From Candidatus Aminicenantes bacterium (GTDB lineage Bacteria; Acidobacteriota; Aminicenantia; Aminicenantales; UBA4085): 64,000 bases of DNA. Positions 34,111 to 44,164 of the stretch are shown here, piece after piece (position 1 is the stretch's first letter; each line of letters begins with the position of its first letter). The stretch is taken from assembly GCA_026393855.1 (NCBI GenBank), contig JAPKZJ010000068.1, forward strand, positions 45,798-109,797. The letters run 5' to 3'. A program made the translations under genes and the position numbers. A model generated the notes under the pieces. That model was given only the letters and a program-made list of their open reading frames with translations, was not told where the DNA came from and did no database searches.

Positions 34111-34757
34111 CGTTTAAAATCTACCTTAGGGGCCACGTCGCTGCCCTCAACCGCCTTGAAATAAGCCTTCTCGGCAAACCGGGAGCCGAAGAACCCGGCG
34201 ATCAAGACGGTCGGGAAGCTCATCCGCTTGGTGTTGAAAGCCTGGGCGGATTCGTTGAAGCGCTGTCGCTCGACCGTAATCCGGTTCTCCGTGCCCTCGA
34301 GCTGCGACTGCAGATCGCGGAAGTTCTGGGTGGCCTTGAGCTCGGGGTACTTCTCCACCGTCACCAAGAGGCGGGACAGGGCGCCGCCGAGCTGGTCCTG
34401 GGCCTGCTGGAACTTGGCGAAAGCCGCCGGATCGTTCAGCTGTCCGGCGTCGATCTTGGTCTGGCCGACCTTGGCCCGGGCCTCGGTCACGGCGGTAAAC
34501 GTGTCCGTCTCGAAGGCGGCCGCACCCTTGACGGTCTCGACCAGGTTGGGCACAAGGTCGGCCCGCCGCTGGTAAACGTTCTCGACCTGGGCCCAGCCGG
34601 AGCGTACGCCCTGGTCCAGCTTGACCAGGGTGTTGTAGGAGCCGATGCCCCAAAGCGCGATGACGACGATGCCCAGGATCAGGACGCCGAGGCAGCCGAG
34701 GGCCATGCTGCGGGTGCCGATCTTCTTGGCGGGAGCGGGAGTCGGGGTTGTTTCCAT
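34107..34757 (-). CDS. lemA: LemA family protein
   Basis: A 216-residue protein with one N-terminal membrane helix (about 20-41) and a four-helix extracytoplasmic domain (VYQRRADLVPNLVETVKG, then YPELKATQNFRDLQSQLEGT, both strongly typical of LemA). Function is unknown; LemA with TPM proteins is a widespread envelope pair. A promoter with good boxes lies just upstream, and AGGAG precedes ATG 34757. Confidence 0.93.
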   Translation of the reverse strand: METTPTPAPAKKIGTRSMALGCLGVLILGIVVIALWGIGSYNTLVKLDQGVRSGWAQVENVYQRRADLVPNLVETVKGAAAFETDTFTAVTEARAKVGQTKIDAGQLNDPAAFAKFQQAQDQLGGALSRLLVTVEKYPELKATQNFRDLQSQLEGTENRITVERQRFNESAQAFNTKRMSFPTVLIAGFFGSRFAEKAYFKAVEGSDVAPKVDFKR

Positions 34758-34784
34758 GGGTTTCTCTCCTTTCCTTTCCGTCCT

Positions 34785-34813
34785 ATTCTACCCGTTGCCG
34801 GGCTCTGTCTCAA
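34785..34813 (-). promoter_or_regulatory. promoter of the lemA operon
   Basis: On the minus strand TTGAGA (34808-34813), 17 bases, TAGAAT (34785-34790), each five of six to consensus. Confidence 0.6.
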
Positions 34814-34841
34814 TATCTTATATCTTAAGACCTGACCCCTA

Positions 34842-36122
34842 TTAGAGAACGGTGCCGTCGGGAATGACGGCGTTCTTGGGTACGACCAGGATGCCGTTGA
34901 CCACACAACACGAGTCGGTCTGCTCGTCCCGCAGGCCGCGGGCGTTGATCAGCCGGACCCCCTGCCCGATGCGGGCGTTCTTGTCGATGATGGCGTTGCG
35001 GATCTCGGAGTCGCGCCCGATCCCGATAGGAGGAATCCCTTTGGCCTCGTTGCGGGCCTTCTCCTCGGCCGACTCGAAGTAGTCGGCGCCCATCACCACC
35101 GTCCGGTCCAGGACGCAGCCCTCGGCGATCCGCGAGCGGATCCCGACGATGGATTGGCGGATGGCCGAACGGTTGATGATGCTCCCCTCGCAGAGGATCG
35201 AGCCGTGGACGTCGGATTGGAGGATCTTGGAACCGGGCAGGAAGCGGGCGTGGGTGAAGATCGGCCGCTCCTCGTCGTAGAAGTTGAACTTGGGCAGAGG
35301 CTCGGTCAGGTTCAGGTTGGCCTCGAAAAAGGCCGGAATGGTCCCGATGTCCTCCCAGTAGCCGTCGAAGAAGTAGCTGACGACCTTGCGGGAGCGGATG
35401 GCCTCGGGAATGACCTGGCGGCCGAAGTCTTCGTACTCCCCCGTGCCCAGAATCTGCTTCAGGACGTCGCGGTTGAAGACATAAATCCCGGTCGAGGCCA
35501 GGTGGGTCCGGCCGGCCGGTTCCAGGCCGAAGGAGGCGAAGGCCGACTCCGGGACCCGCAGCGAGGCGATGACCCCGGGGTCCTTGGGCTTCTCGGCGAA
35601 CTCGACGATGAGCCCGGACGGATCCACCTTCATGACCCCGAAATCCGGCACTTGGGCTTCGGCCACGGGTGTACCGGCGATGGTGATCTCGGCCCCCGAC
35701 TTGATGTGGTGGTCGACGAACTTGCGGTAGTCCATTCGGTAAAGATGATCCCCGGCTAGGACGAGGATGATATCCCCCACATCCATGATGTAGTTCAGGT
35801 TTTGGCGGACGGCGTCGGCCGTGCCCTGGTACCAGTCACGGTTGTCCAGGGTCTGCTGGGCCGAGAGAAGGGTGACGAAATCGGGGTGGAAGGCGTCGAA
35901 CCGGTAGGTGACCAGGATGTGGCGGTGAAGCGAGTGGGAGGCGAACTGGGTCAGGACGAAGATGCGGCGATACCCGGAGTGGATGCAGTTGGAGATGGGG
36001 ACGTCGATCAGCCGGAAGCGGCCGGCGATGGGGACGGCGGGCTTGCTTCGGATCTTGGTCAGCGGGTAAAGCCGGCTGCCCTGCCCCCCGGCCATGATGA
36101 CCGCAACGACGCTGTTGGCCAT
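34842..36122 (-). CDS. glgC: glucose-1-phosphate adenylyltransferase
   Basis: Makes ADP-glucose, the donor for bacterial glycogen. The 426-residue protein has the nucleotidyl-transferase start MAGGQGSRLYPLTKIRSKPA (about 10-29), YQGTADAVRQN, and the substrate-binding DHLYRMDY and FAEKP. The C-terminal half is a left-handed beta-helix. The start has GGAGGAG. No glgA or glgB is in the window. Confidence 0.94.
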   Translation of the reverse strand: MANSVVAVIMAGGQGSRLYPLTKIRSKPAVPIAGRFRLIDVPISNCIHSGYRRIFVLTQFASHSLHRHILVTYRFDAFHPDFVTLLSAQQTLDNRDWYQGTADAVRQNLNYIMDVGDIILVLAGDHLYRMDYRKFVDHHIKSGAEITIAGTPVAEAQVPDFGVMKVDPSGLIVEFAEKPKDPGVIASLRVPESAFASFGLEPAGRTHLASTGIYVFNRDVLKQILGTGEYEDFGRQVIPEAIRSRKVVSYFFDGYWEDIGTIPAFFEANLNLTEPLPKFNFYDEERPIFTHARFLPGSKILQSDVHGSILCEGSIINRSAIRQSIVGIRSRIAEGCVLDRTVVMGADYFESAEEKARNEAKGIPPIGIGRDSEIRNAIIDKNARIGQGVRLINARGLRDEQTDSCCVVNGILVVPKNAVIPDGTVL

Positions 36123-36152
36123 AGGATGCTCCTCCTCGTTCGCTTCGGCCCT

Positions 36153-36161
36153 TTTATAGCA
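36153..36161 (-). promoter_or_regulatory. extended -10 promoter of glgC
   Basis: On the minus strand TGCTATAAA gives an extended -10 (TG-N-TATAAA); no good -35 is present. It lies about 30 bases before ATG 36122. Confidence 0.4.
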
Positions 36162-36213
36162 TAGATTTCATGCCGCCGGAAGGATCGGCCCCGGGGCCGC
36201 GGCCCGATATCCT

Positions 36214-36243
36214 TTGACATTCCCCGGTCGCCTGGGCTATTTT
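36214..36243 (+). promoter_or_regulatory. promoter of the PilZ gene
   Basis: Perfect TTGACA (36214-36219), 18 bases, TATTTT (36238-36243). The leader of about 45 bases ends in GGGAGGT before ATG 36296. Confidence 0.55.
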
Positions 36244-36295
36244 AGTAGTAGTCCAAGGCAATCGCGCGGCCAGGCCGAGATCCAGGGAGGTCGTC

Positions 36296-36742
36296 ATGCC
36301 CGAGGAAGGATTGGAAAAACGGACCTGCGCCCGGTTCCGCATCCCCGGCGCAACCATAGCGTTCAAGCGCGAAAAATCCCTGTTCAAGCGCAACTCCGAG
36401 TACGGCGGGGAGTTCCTGCCGATGCTGGACATCAGCCGCGGCGGCATCCGTTTCCTGTCGACCGAGAATCTCCCGCTCGACACCCGGCTCCACCTCAGCA
36501 TCCAGGTCCCCGGCGATCCCAGCCCGCTCAAGATGGACGGCCTGGTGCGCTGGGCGGCGCCCAATATCGGCCAAAGCTTCAAGTACCAGCTCGGCGTCCA
36601 GTTTGCCCCTTACGGCGACAAAAAGGGCATGAACTACCCCGGCTCGCTGGTCAAGATTATCGCCTTCGAGCAGAAATTCCTGGATGAGACGTCCGTCATT
36701 AAGGATGAGACGGGTGGGCGCGGCAGCACCTTCTCGATCTAA
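36296..36742 (+). CDS. PilZ domain protein
   Basis: A 148-residue single-domain PilZ protein. The first switch motif is weak (KRTCARFRIPGA for RxxxR), and the second is LDISRGGIRFLS (D/NxSxxG, about residues 42-53). PilZ proteins bind cyclic di-GMP, so this may be an effector of the REC-GGDEF protein at 11372. It is convergent with glyS, 15 bases away. Confidence 0.82.
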   Translation: MPEEGLEKRTCARFRIPGATIAFKREKSLFKRNSEYGGEFLPMLDISRGGIRFLSTENLPLDTRLHLSIQVPGDPSPLKMDGLVRWAAPNIGQSFKYQLGVQFAPYGDKKGMNYPGSLVKIIAFEQKFLDETSVIKDETGGRGSTFSI

Positions 36743-36757
36743 ACCGCGACGGGCCGA

Positions 36758-38842
36758 TTAGGCAGTGGGCTTCCCCTTCTCCCCTTCGACCACCACCTGG
36801 CTGTAGTCCGCCATCGGGTCCAGGATCTTCTTGATCCCCTGGAGCAAGCCGATGCGGGCCCGCCGCAGCTTCGCCTCCTCGGCCATGACCAGGACCTTGG
36901 TGAAGAACGCGTCCAGCAGCGGCTGCAGCCGGAAGGCCATTTTCTGGGCCTGGACATAATCCCCCTTGGCCAGCATCGGGGCGGTGTTGTCCCGAACGAT
37001 GACGAAGGCGGCGTAAAGCTCCTTCTCGGCCTTCTCCTGGAGAAGGGCGGCGTTGATCGGGGCTGCGGGCTGGCCGCCGGCGATGTTGTTGATCCGCTTG
37101 GCCATCAGGATGAACGGCTCGAACTCGCGGCCTGATTTGAGGCCGTCCAGAGCTTTTAGCCGGAGCGAGGCATGCAGGATATTCTCGACCCCGGCGCCCA
37201 AAGCGGCGTTGATCAGGTCATAGCGGTAGCCCTGCCGCTCGAAGATCGAGCGCAGGCGCCCGGCGAAGAACTCCATCAGGGTAGAACGGATTTCGTCCGG
37301 GGCTTGCTTCAGCCGATCACCGTAGGAGTTGACGGCCTTATCCAAGAGCCGAGGCAGGGGCAGGTTGAGCTTGCGCTCCAGGATGATTTTGCAGACGCCC
37401 TGGGCGTTGCGGCGCAGGCCGAAGGGATCGCTCGAGCCCGAGGTCTGGATGCCGATGCCCACGACGCCGACGATGGAATCGATCTTGTCGGCCAGGGACA
37501 GCAGGGCGCCGCCCAACGAGGCGGGGACATCGTCCTCGAGGCTGCCCGGCTGGTAATGCTCGGCGATGGCCCGGGCGACGTCCTCAGGCAGGCCTTCGGC
37601 CCTGGCGTACAGGCCGCCCACAATCCCCTGCAAAGCCGGAAACTCGCGGACCATGTCCGTCAGCAGGTCGGCTTTGCATAGCTCGGCGGCCGTCGCGGCG
37701 TCCTTGGCCAGGGCCTTGGCCCCGGCCTTGTCGCAGAGATAGACGACGAGCTTTTTCAGACGCTGGGCTTTGTCTTCGTAGGAGCCGAGCTTTTCCTGAA
37801 ACAGCACCGCTTTGAGGCCGGCCGCCCGCTTGCGGAGCGGTGTTTTGCGGTCCTGCTCCCAGAAGAAGCGGGCATCCGCCAGCCTGGCCTTGAGCACCCG
37901 CTCGTGGCCTTTCTGGATGAAGCCCTTGGGATCGGCGTCGGTGTCGGCCACCCCGAGGAAGAGCGGCAGCTGCTTGCGGCCCTTGACCACGGAAAAAAGC
38001 TTTTGGCCCTCCCGCATGGCCGTGCTCAGGATTTCGAGCGGGAGCTGGAGATAATCCTCGGGAAAGGAGCCCATGATGACGAACGGGCATTCGACGTCCG
38101 AGGCGAGCTTGTCGAGCAGGGCCGGGTCGGGATGAAGCGCCGCCCCGAGCGGGGCCAGTCGAGCTTCGATCTGGGCCAGAATGGCGGCTTTGCGCTCCTC
38201 GCCGTCGAGGACGACACCCCGGGCCCGCAGACCGTCCCGGTAGGAGGCGAACGAATCGACTTGGAAGGGCTCGGGCGAGCGAAGCATGTGCCCGGCGGTC
38301 CAGTTGCCGGCGGTCAGCCCCTCGAAGACGAAGGGCAACGGCTTGCCGCCCAGCAAGCAGAGCAGGCCGCGCAGCGGGCGGGAGAATTTGAACGTCCCCG
38401 TCCCCCAGCGCATCATCCGCGGGAAGGTCAGCGAGGAGATCAGGCGGGCGATGATCCCGGGCAGGATCTCGGAGGCCGGCTTGCCCCGGACCGCGGTCCG
38501 GACGCCGATATACTCGCCCTTATCCGTGGTGAAGACTTTCAATGCTTCGACGGCGACGCCTTTGGCCCGGGCGAAGCCCAGGGCAGCGGGCGTGGGCGAA
38601 CCGTCGGCGGCGTAGGCATTGGCCTTGGGCGGACCGGTCACGATCATATCCCGGTCGGGCTGGCCGGCCGGGATTTCAGCCAGGACGGTCAGTCGGCGGC
38701 AGGTGCTGTAGAGGCGGAGGCTCTCGGCGGCGATCTGGGCAGCCGCAAGCTCCTTGCGGAACCGATCGCGCAGGTCCTCGACGGCCGAGCGGACGTGGGA
38801 CGGGGGCAGCTCTTCGGTCTGGATCTCGAGCAGGAATTCCAT
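36758..38842 (-). CDS. glyS: glycyl-tRNA synthetase beta subunit
   Basis: The beta subunit of the bacterial alpha2beta2 glycyl-tRNA synthetase, 694 residues. It begins EFLLEIQTEELPP, as expected, and ends in a region with ALEAF-like helices and the C-terminal anticodon-binding segment. HD-like and tRNA-contact parts (EDDVPASLGGALLSLADKID) are in place. It overlaps glyQ by one base (TGATG). It is the last gene of the glycine operon. Confidence 0.95.
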   Translation of the reverse strand: MEFLLEIQTEELPPSHVRSAVEDLRDRFRKELAAAQIAAESLRLYSTCRRLTVLAEIPAGQPDRDMIVTGPPKANAYAADGSPTPAALGFARAKGVAVEALKVFTTDKGEYIGVRTAVRGKPASEILPGIIARLISSLTFPRMMRWGTGTFKFSRPLRGLLCLLGGKPLPFVFEGLTAGNWTAGHMLRSPEPFQVDSFASYRDGLRARGVVLDGEERKAAILAQIEARLAPLGAALHPDPALLDKLASDVECPFVIMGSFPEDYLQLPLEILSTAMREGQKLFSVVKGRKQLPLFLGVADTDADPKGFIQKGHERVLKARLADARFFWEQDRKTPLRKRAAGLKAVLFQEKLGSYEDKAQRLKKLVVYLCDKAGAKALAKDAATAAELCKADLLTDMVREFPALQGIVGGLYARAEGLPEDVARAIAEHYQPGSLEDDVPASLGGALLSLADKIDSIVGVVGIGIQTSGSSDPFGLRRNAQGVCKIILERKLNLPLPRLLDKAVNSYGDRLKQAPDEIRSTLMEFFAGRLRSIFERQGYRYDLINAALGAGVENILHASLRLKALDGLKSGREFEPFILMAKRINNIAGGQPAAPINAALLQEKAEKELYAAFVIVRDNTAPMLAKGDYVQAQKMAFRLQPLLDAFFTKVLVMAEEAKLRRARIGLLQGIKKILDPMADYSQVVVEGEKGKPTA

Positions 38843-39702
38843 CAGACTGTCCCTGCGGCCGGCGTCGCGCGGTCCGTGTAAAGCCGGGCCACCCGGCTGA
38901 CCAGGGCCCGGATCTGGGCGATCATCTTAACCCGCTCGGTGACGCTGATGGCGCCCCTGGCGTCGAGCAGGTTGAAGGCGTGCGAGCACTTTAGGCACTG
39001 GTCGTAGGCCGGCAGGTCGAGCCCTTTCTCGATGAGCTGGGCCGCTTCCCGCTCCGATAGGGCGAAGATCTCGCGCAGCGACTTGACGGTGGCCTGATTG
39101 AAGTTGTACTCGGAGAACTGCCGTTCCTCGTCCAGCCGCAGGTCCCGATAGGTCACGTCGTCGGACCACTGCAGGTCGTACATGTCGTCCTTCCCCTCGA
39201 GGAACATCTCCAGCCGCTCCAGGCCGTAGGTGATCTCGACCGGGATCGGAAAGACGTCGATGCCGCCGGCCTGCTGGAAATAGGTGAACTGGCTGATCTC
39301 CAGTCCGTCCAGCATGACCTGCCAGCCGACCCCCCAGGCGCCGATGGTCGGCGACTCCCAGTCGTCCTCGTCGAAGCGCAGGTCGTGCGCGGCCAGGTCG
39401 ATGCCCAGGGCCCGCAGGCTGTCGATGTAGAGCCGCTGAATATCGACCGGCGACGGCTTGATGATGACCTGGAACTGATGGTGTTTCTGGACCCGGTTGG
39501 GGTTGTCGCCGAAGCGGCCGTCGGTGGGCCGGCGCGCGGGCTGGACATAAGCGGTCTTCCAGGCGCGCGGGCCCAGGACGCGGAAGAAGGTGTCCGGGGT
39601 CATCGTCCCGGCGCCGACCTCGATGTCGTAAGACGGCGCCAGATAACAGCCTTGGGCGGCCCAATACGTCTGGAGGTTCAGGATCAGGTTCTGGAGGCTC
39701 AT
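38842..39702 (-). CDS. glyQ: glycyl-tRNA synthetase alpha subunit
   Basis: The catalytic-core subunit, 286 residues, close to the usual length. Class II motifs are evident: [20 protein letters not shown] at the start, PYxxE-type [20 protein letters not shown], and DIFPIP-like [21 protein letters not shown] chose ATG 39702, because it overlaps the gcvPB stop (ATGA); an upstream in-frame start adds seven residues only. Confidence 0.95.
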   Translation of the reverse strand: MSLQNLILNLQTYWAAQGCYLAPSYDIEVGAGTMTPDTFFRVLGPRAWKTAYVQPARRPTDGRFGDNPNRVQKHHQFQVIIKPSPVDIQRLYIDSLRALGIDLAAHDLRFDEDDWESPTIGAWGVGWQVMLDGLEISQFTYFQQAGGIDVFPIPVEITYGLERLEMFLEGKDDMYDLQWSDDVTYRDLRLDEERQFSEYNFNQATVKSLREIFALSEREAAQLIEKGLDLPAYDQCLKCSHAFNLLDARGAISVTERVKMIAQIRALVSRVARLYTDRATPAAGTV

Positions 39703-41156
39703 ACGCTTTTCGGTGTCTCCCATTTGACGACGGGGTTGCGGGCCGCGGCCGTCTCGTCCAGCCGGCGGACATAGGATTGGTGCGGCGCCGCCTTGAGCAT
39801 CGCCGGATCGGTCCTGGCCTCCTCGGCGATCGTCTTCATCGTCTCGATGAAGGCGTCCAGGTCGCGCTTGCTCTCGGTTTCGGTCGGCTCGATCATCAGC
39901 GCCCCGTGAACGATCAGCGGGAAGGACATCGTCGGCGGGTGGAAGCCGTAGTCGATCAGCCGCTTGGCGATGTCCAGGTTGGTCACGCCATAGGCGTCCT
40001 TCTGGATCTTGTCGTCGAAGACGACCTCGTGCAGGGACGAGGCATCATACTGGAGGTGATAGATCCCCTCCAGGCTCTTGCGGATGTAGTTGGCGTTGAG
40101 CACGGCGATCTCGGCGATCTCGCGCACACCCTCGGCCCCCAAGGCCAGAATGTAGGTCAGGGCCTTGACGACGACCAGAAAGTTGCCGTAGAAGCCTTTG
40201 ACCCGCCCGATCGAATCGGGCCGATTCCCGTCCAGGGCATATCCCGTTGCGGTCTTGACGACGACCGGGGTCGGCAGGAAGGGGATGAGCTCCTTGACCA
40301 CGCCGACCGGGCCGGAGCCGGGGCCGCCGCCGCCGTGCGGGGTGGAGAAGGTCTTATGCAGATTGATATGGATGACGTCAACCCCCATGTCGCCCGGCCG
40401 GACGATGCCGGTCAGGGCGTTCATGTTGGCCCCGTCCATGTACAGGAAACCGCCCTTGGCGTGGACGATCTCGGCCACCCGGCAGATGTCGGACTCGAAA
40501 ACCCCCAGGGTGTTGGGGTTGGTCACCATCAGGGCGGCCACGTCCTCGTTCATCCGCTTAGCTAGGTCCTCGACGTCGATCATGCCGTCGGCGTTGGACT
40601 TGATCTCCTGCACCGTATAGCCGCTCAAGTGGGCGCTGCTCGGATTGGTGCCGTGGGCCGAATCGGGGATGAGGACGTATTTGCGGGGGTTGCCGCGCTT
40701 TTCCAGGGCCGCCCGGACGAGCATGATGCCGGTCAGCTCGCCCTGCGCCCCGGCCGAGGGCTGGAGGGTGAAAGCATCCAGGCCGGCGATCTCGCAGAGG
40801 TAGTCCTCCGTCCGTTTGATAACCTCCAAGCAGCCCTGGACAGTGTCGACGGGAGCGTAGGGATGGACCTTGGCGAAGCCGGGCAGGGCGGCGATCTTCT
40901 CGTTGATCTTGGGGTTGTACTTCATCGTGCACGACCCCAGGGGGTAGAAGCCGTCGTCCACACAGTAGTTCTGATGGGACAGGCGGGTGAAGTGGCGGAC
41001 CACCTCGACTTCGGAGACCTGGGGAAAGCCGGCGATTTCATCGCGGACGTCCAGGCCGTCCAGGAAGCCCGCGGCCTTGGGGACGTCGAGGGGGGGCATG
41101 GCGAAAGCCCGCTTGCCCTTATCGCTGATTTCGAAGATGAGCGGTTCGCGGATCAT
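39699..41156 (-). CDS. gcvPB: glycine dehydrogenase (decarboxylating) subunit 2
   Basis: The P-protein beta subunit of the glycine cleavage system, 485 residues. The PLP lysine lies in [20 protein letters not shown], and [15 protein letters not shown] is also conserved. Together with GcvPA it makes the split (two-subunit) P-protein, which decarboxylates glycine and passes aminomethyl to GcvH. It overlaps both neighbours by four bases. Confidence 0.96.
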   Translation of the reverse strand: MIREPLIFEISDKGKRAFAMPPLDVPKAAGFLDGLDVRDEIAGFPQVSEVEVVRHFTRLSHQNYCVDDGFYPLGSCTMKYNPKINEKIAALPGFAKVHPYAPVDTVQGCLEVIKRTEDYLCEIAGLDAFTLQPSAGAQGELTGIMLVRAALEKRGNPRKYVLIPDSAHGTNPSSAHLSGYTVQEIKSNADGMIDVEDLAKRMNEDVAALMVTNPNTLGVFESDICRVAEIVHAKGGFLYMDGANMNALTGIVRPGDMGVDVIHINLHKTFSTPHGGGGPGSGPVGVVKELIPFLPTPVVVKTATGYALDGNRPDSIGRVKGFYGNFLVVVKALTYILALGAEGVREIAEIAVLNANYIRKSLEGIYHLQYDASSLHEVVFDDKIQKDAYGVTNLDIAKRLIDYGFHPPTMSFPLIVHGALMIEPTETESKRDLDAFIETMKTIAEEARTDPAMLKAAPHQSYVRRLDETAAARNPVVKWETPKSV

Positions 41157-42499
41157 CGGAGGACCTCCTCGAGGGCGGCGGCCAGGCGGTCGATCGAGGC
41201 CTTGGTCGCCGTCTCGGTCACGGCCGTGAGCAAGGCGTTGGGCAGGCCCGGCTCGAAGGGGCCGAGCGGCAGGCCGCCCAGGATGCCCTTGGCCTTGAGG
41301 GCGGCGGCCACCGCGGCGGCCGGTTTGGGCAGGTCCAGGACGAACTCGTTGAAGAAGGCGCCGCTGAAGCGGAGCTTGACGCCCGGCACCTTGGCCAGGA
41401 CGCCGGCGGCGTAGCGGGCCTTGTGCATGTTTTGGAGGGCCATCTCGCGCAGACCGTCATGGCCCAGGGTCTCCAGGAACATCGTCGCCCGCAGGGCGCA
41501 CCAGGCTTGGTTGGTGCAGATGTTGGAGGTAGCCTTCTCCCGCCGGATGTGCTGCTCGCGGGTGGACAGGGTCAGGACGAAGCCGCGCTTGCCGTCCACG
41601 TCCTTGGTCATGCCGGCGATGCGGCCGGGCAATTGGCGAAGGAACTCTTTGGCACAGGCCATGAAGCCCAGGTAGGGACCGCCGAAGGCCGGCGGCAAGC
41701 CGAACGACTGAGCTTCGCCGCAAACGATGTCGGCGCCCTGCTTGGCGGGAGCTTCCAGGACGCCCAGCGACAAGGCCTCGGCCGCAACGGCCACACAGAG
41801 CCCCTTGTGGGCGTGGACGATCTCGGCGCAGGCTTTAAGGTCCTCGACGACGCCGAAAAAGTTCGGCGATTGGACGAGAAGCCCGGCTACGTCGGGGCCC
41901 ATCTTCTTGCGCAGCTCGGCCGACTTGAGGCCGCCGCAGTCGCCGTAGCCGACTTCCTCGATGACGAGGCCGACGTTTTGGGTATAAGTGCGGATGGTCT
42001 CGCGGTACTGGGGGTGCAGGGAGCGGGCCACCAGGATTCGCTTGCGGCCGGTCAGACGGTGAGCCATCAGCACGGCCTCGGCCGAGGCCATGGCCCCATC
42101 GTAGAGCGAGGCGTTGGAGACGTCCATCCCGGTGAGCTGGCAGATGAGCGTCTGGTACTCGAAGATGACCTGCAAGGTGCCCTGGGCGACTTCGGGCTGG
42201 TAGGGCGTATAAGGGGTGACGAACTCGGTCCGGGAGCTCAGGTTGTCTACGACGGAAGGGATGTAATGGTCGTAGACGCCGGCCCCCAGAAACGACTCGT
42301 ACTCGCCATAGGTGTTCTTGGCCGCGATCGCGGTCATGTGCCGGTCGAGCTCCGGCTCGGCCATGGCCGGGGGCAGATCGAGGAGCCTCTTCAGCCGGAC
42401 CCCCTCAGGGATGCAGCGGAAAAGGTCGCCCGGCGCCTCGACGCCGATTCGGGCGAGCATCTCCCGCTTATCTTTGTCGCTGAGAGCGATATAGCTCAT
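41153..42499 (-). CDS. gcvPA: glycine dehydrogenase (decarboxylating) subunit 1
   Basis: The P-protein alpha subunit, 448 residues. Conserved blocks include FLGAGVYDHYIPSVVDNLSS, FVTPYTPYQPEVAQGTLQVI and GEAQSFGLPPAFGGPYLGFM. It lacks the PLP lysine by design and forms a heterodimer with GcvPB. It lies seven bases after gcvH and overlaps gcvPB. Confidence 0.96.
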   Translation of the reverse strand: MSYIALSDKDKREMLARIGVEAPGDLFRCIPEGVRLKRLLDLPPAMAEPELDRHMTAIAAKNTYGEYESFLGAGVYDHYIPSVVDNLSSRTEFVTPYTPYQPEVAQGTLQVIFEYQTLICQLTGMDVSNASLYDGAMASAEAVLMAHRLTGRKRILVARSLHPQYRETIRTYTQNVGLVIEEVGYGDCGGLKSAELRKKMGPDVAGLLVQSPNFFGVVEDLKACAEIVHAHKGLCVAVAAEALSLGVLEAPAKQGADIVCGEAQSFGLPPAFGGPYLGFMACAKEFLRQLPGRIAGMTKDVDGKRGFVLTLSTREQHIRREKATSNICTNQAWCALRATMFLETLGHDGLREMALQNMHKARYAAGVLAKVPGVKLRFSGAFFNEFVLDLPKPAAAVAAALKAKGILGGLPLGPFEPGLPNALLTAVTETATKASIDRLAAALEEVLR

Positions 42500-42506
42500 G
42501 GCCGCC

Positions 42507-42893
42507 TCAATGGGCCAGGCCTTCCAGGTACTTCTCGTAATCGGCCGCCTTCATCAGGGCATTGAGGTCGGACTTGGCCGCCATCTTCAGCCGGATGATC
42601 CAGCCCTTGCCGTGCGGGTCCTGGTTGACCGCTTCGGGGACGTTGCCGAGCTCGGTGTTGATCGCCGTGACTTCGCCGGAAATGGGCGCGAAGACTTCGG
42701 ACACGGCCTTGACCGATTCGATCGAGCCGATCGTCTGATGGACGGCCAGGATCTTGCCGATCTCGGGCAGCTCGACGAAGACGACGTCGCCGAGCTGTTT
42801 CTGGGCGAAGTCGCTGATGCCGATCGTGGCCGTGTCGCCGTCGACCGCCACCCACTCGTGATCCTTGGTGAAATAAAAGTTCTGGGGATACAT
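42507..42893 (-). CDS. gcvH: glycine cleavage system H protein
   Basis: The 128-residue lipoyl carrier. The lipoylated lysine is Lys62 in GSIESVKAVSEVFAP. The order of beta-strands and the C-terminal KGWIIRLKM, then LMKAADYEKYL, are typical. It shuttles the aminomethyl group between the P- and T-proteins. Confidence 0.97.
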   Translation of the reverse strand: MYPQNFYFTKDHEWVAVDGDTATIGISDFAQKQLGDVVFVELPEIGKILAVHQTIGSIESVKAVSEVFAPISGEVTAINTELGNVPEAVNQDPHGKGWIIRLKMAAKSDLNALMKAADYEKYLEGLAH

Positions 42894-42914
42894 GCCGGTC
42901 CTCCTTTGGGGATA

Positions 42915-44003
42915 TCAGTAATCGCGCTTGTAGAACGGCGTCGGAACGACGACCGCCTTGACCCGCTTGTCGCGGATGCCGATCTCGAAGGTGGTGCCGA
43001 TCGCGGTCTTGGCGATCGGCAGATAGGTCAAGCCGATGCTCTTCTTGAACAGCGGCGAGAAGGTGCCCGAGGCGACCTGGCCGTAGGGCCGGCCGTCGAC
43101 AAAGACGGGATAGTGAGGCCGGGCGATGCCCTTGTCGACCAGCTCGAACCCGACCCACTTGCGGGTGATCCCCTGCTCGTTCTGGCGGACGATCACGTCG
43201 CGGCCGAGGAAGTCGCCCTTCTTGAACTTGACGATCCATTTGAAGTCGCATTCGAGCGGTGTGGTCATATCGTCGATGTCGTTGCCATAGAGGGGGAGCT
43301 TGGATTCCAGGCGCAGGGTGTCGCGAGCGCCCAGCCCGACGGGCTGCAGGCCCAGCGGCAGGCCCTTCTCCATGATGGCGTCCCAGAGGATGCCGGGATC
43401 TTGGTCGAGGGTGTAGATCTCGAACCCGTCCTCGCCGGTGTAGCCGGTCCGGGAAACGATGCATTCCTTGCCCGCCACCTTGCCGAAGACGAAGGTGAAC
43501 GAGTGCATCGGGGCCAGGTCGACGTCGGTTAGGGGCTGCAGGATGGGGATGGCCTGGCGGCCCTGCAGGGCCAGCTGGCTGTAGCGATCGGAGGCGTTGT
43601 CGAGAACCACCTCGTAGCCGCCCTTGACGGACTGGACGTAGGCGAAGTCCTTATCGGTGTTGGCGGCGTTGACGACAAGCAGGTAAAACTCGGGATGGAC
43701 GCAATAGACCAGCATGTCGTCGACATAGGTCCCCTTGGCGGTCATCAGCCCGGTGTACTGGACCATGCCGGGCGAGAGACGGGCGGCGTCGTTCGGGGAG
43801 ATGTGCTGGACGAAGGCCAAGGCCTCCCGGCCGGTGACGTGGATTTCGCCCATGTGGCTGACGTCAAACAGGCCGGCGGCCCGGCGGCAAGCCAGGTGCT
43901 CCTCGATCACGCCCTTATACTCGACGGGCATGTCCCAGCCGCAGAACTCGATCATCTTGGCACCGAGCTTGCGGTGATGGTCGTTGAATCGGGTCTTCTT
44001 CAT
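42915..44003 (-). CDS. gcvT: aminomethyltransferase (T protein)
   Basis: Transfers the methylene group to tetrahydrofolate, releasing ammonia. With ATG 44003 the protein has 362 residues; it opens TRFNDHHRKLGAKMIEFCGW and contains FDVSHMGEI, SRTGYTGEDGFEIY (folate/aminomethyl site) and RLESKLPLYGNDI. The open frame extends 43 codons further upstream, but those look non-coding and overlap the promoter. AAGGA lies about 14 bases before ATG. It is the first gene of the gcvT-H-PA-PB-glyQ-S operon. Confidence 0.96.
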   Translation of the reverse strand: MKKTRFNDHHRKLGAKMIEFCGWDMPVEYKGVIEEHLACRRAAGLFDVSHMGEIHVTGREALAFVQHISPNDAARLSPGMVQYTGLMTAKGTYVDDMLVYCVHPEFYLLVVNAANTDKDFAYVQSVKGGYEVVLDNASDRYSQLALQGRQAIPILQPLTDVDLAPMHSFTFVFGKVAGKECIVSRTGYTGEDGFEIYTLDQDPGILWDAIMEKGLPLGLQPVGLGARDTLRLESKLPLYGNDIDDMTTPLECDFKWIVKFKKGDFLGRDVIVRQNEQGITRKWVGFELVDKGIARPHYPVFVDGRPYGQVASGTFSPLFKKSIGLTYLPIAKTAIGTTFEIGIRDKRVKAVVVPTPFYKRDY

Positions 44004-44048
44004 GATGGATGAATTCCTTTCGTCGGGAATCAGGAAAGACGAAGATTT

Positions 44049-44078
44049 AAAATACCATATCCGGGGGGGCGCAATCAA
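44049..44078 (-). promoter_or_regulatory. probable promoter of the gcv-gly operon
   Basis: On the minus strand TTGATT (44073-44078), 18 bases, TATTTT (44049-44054). The leader of about 39 bases is too short for a glycine riboswitch. Confidence 0.5.
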
Positions 44079-44164
44079 GGCGGACGGGGTCCCCGGCCCG
44101 CCCCGCTTGCAGATTCTTCGCCCTTGGCCCATAGTAGGATCATCACCGAAAAGGAGACTTCGAG

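Noticed and set aside
44004..44048. Glycine riboswitch before gcvT
   Set aside because: The leader is only about 40 bases and has no tandem aptamer.
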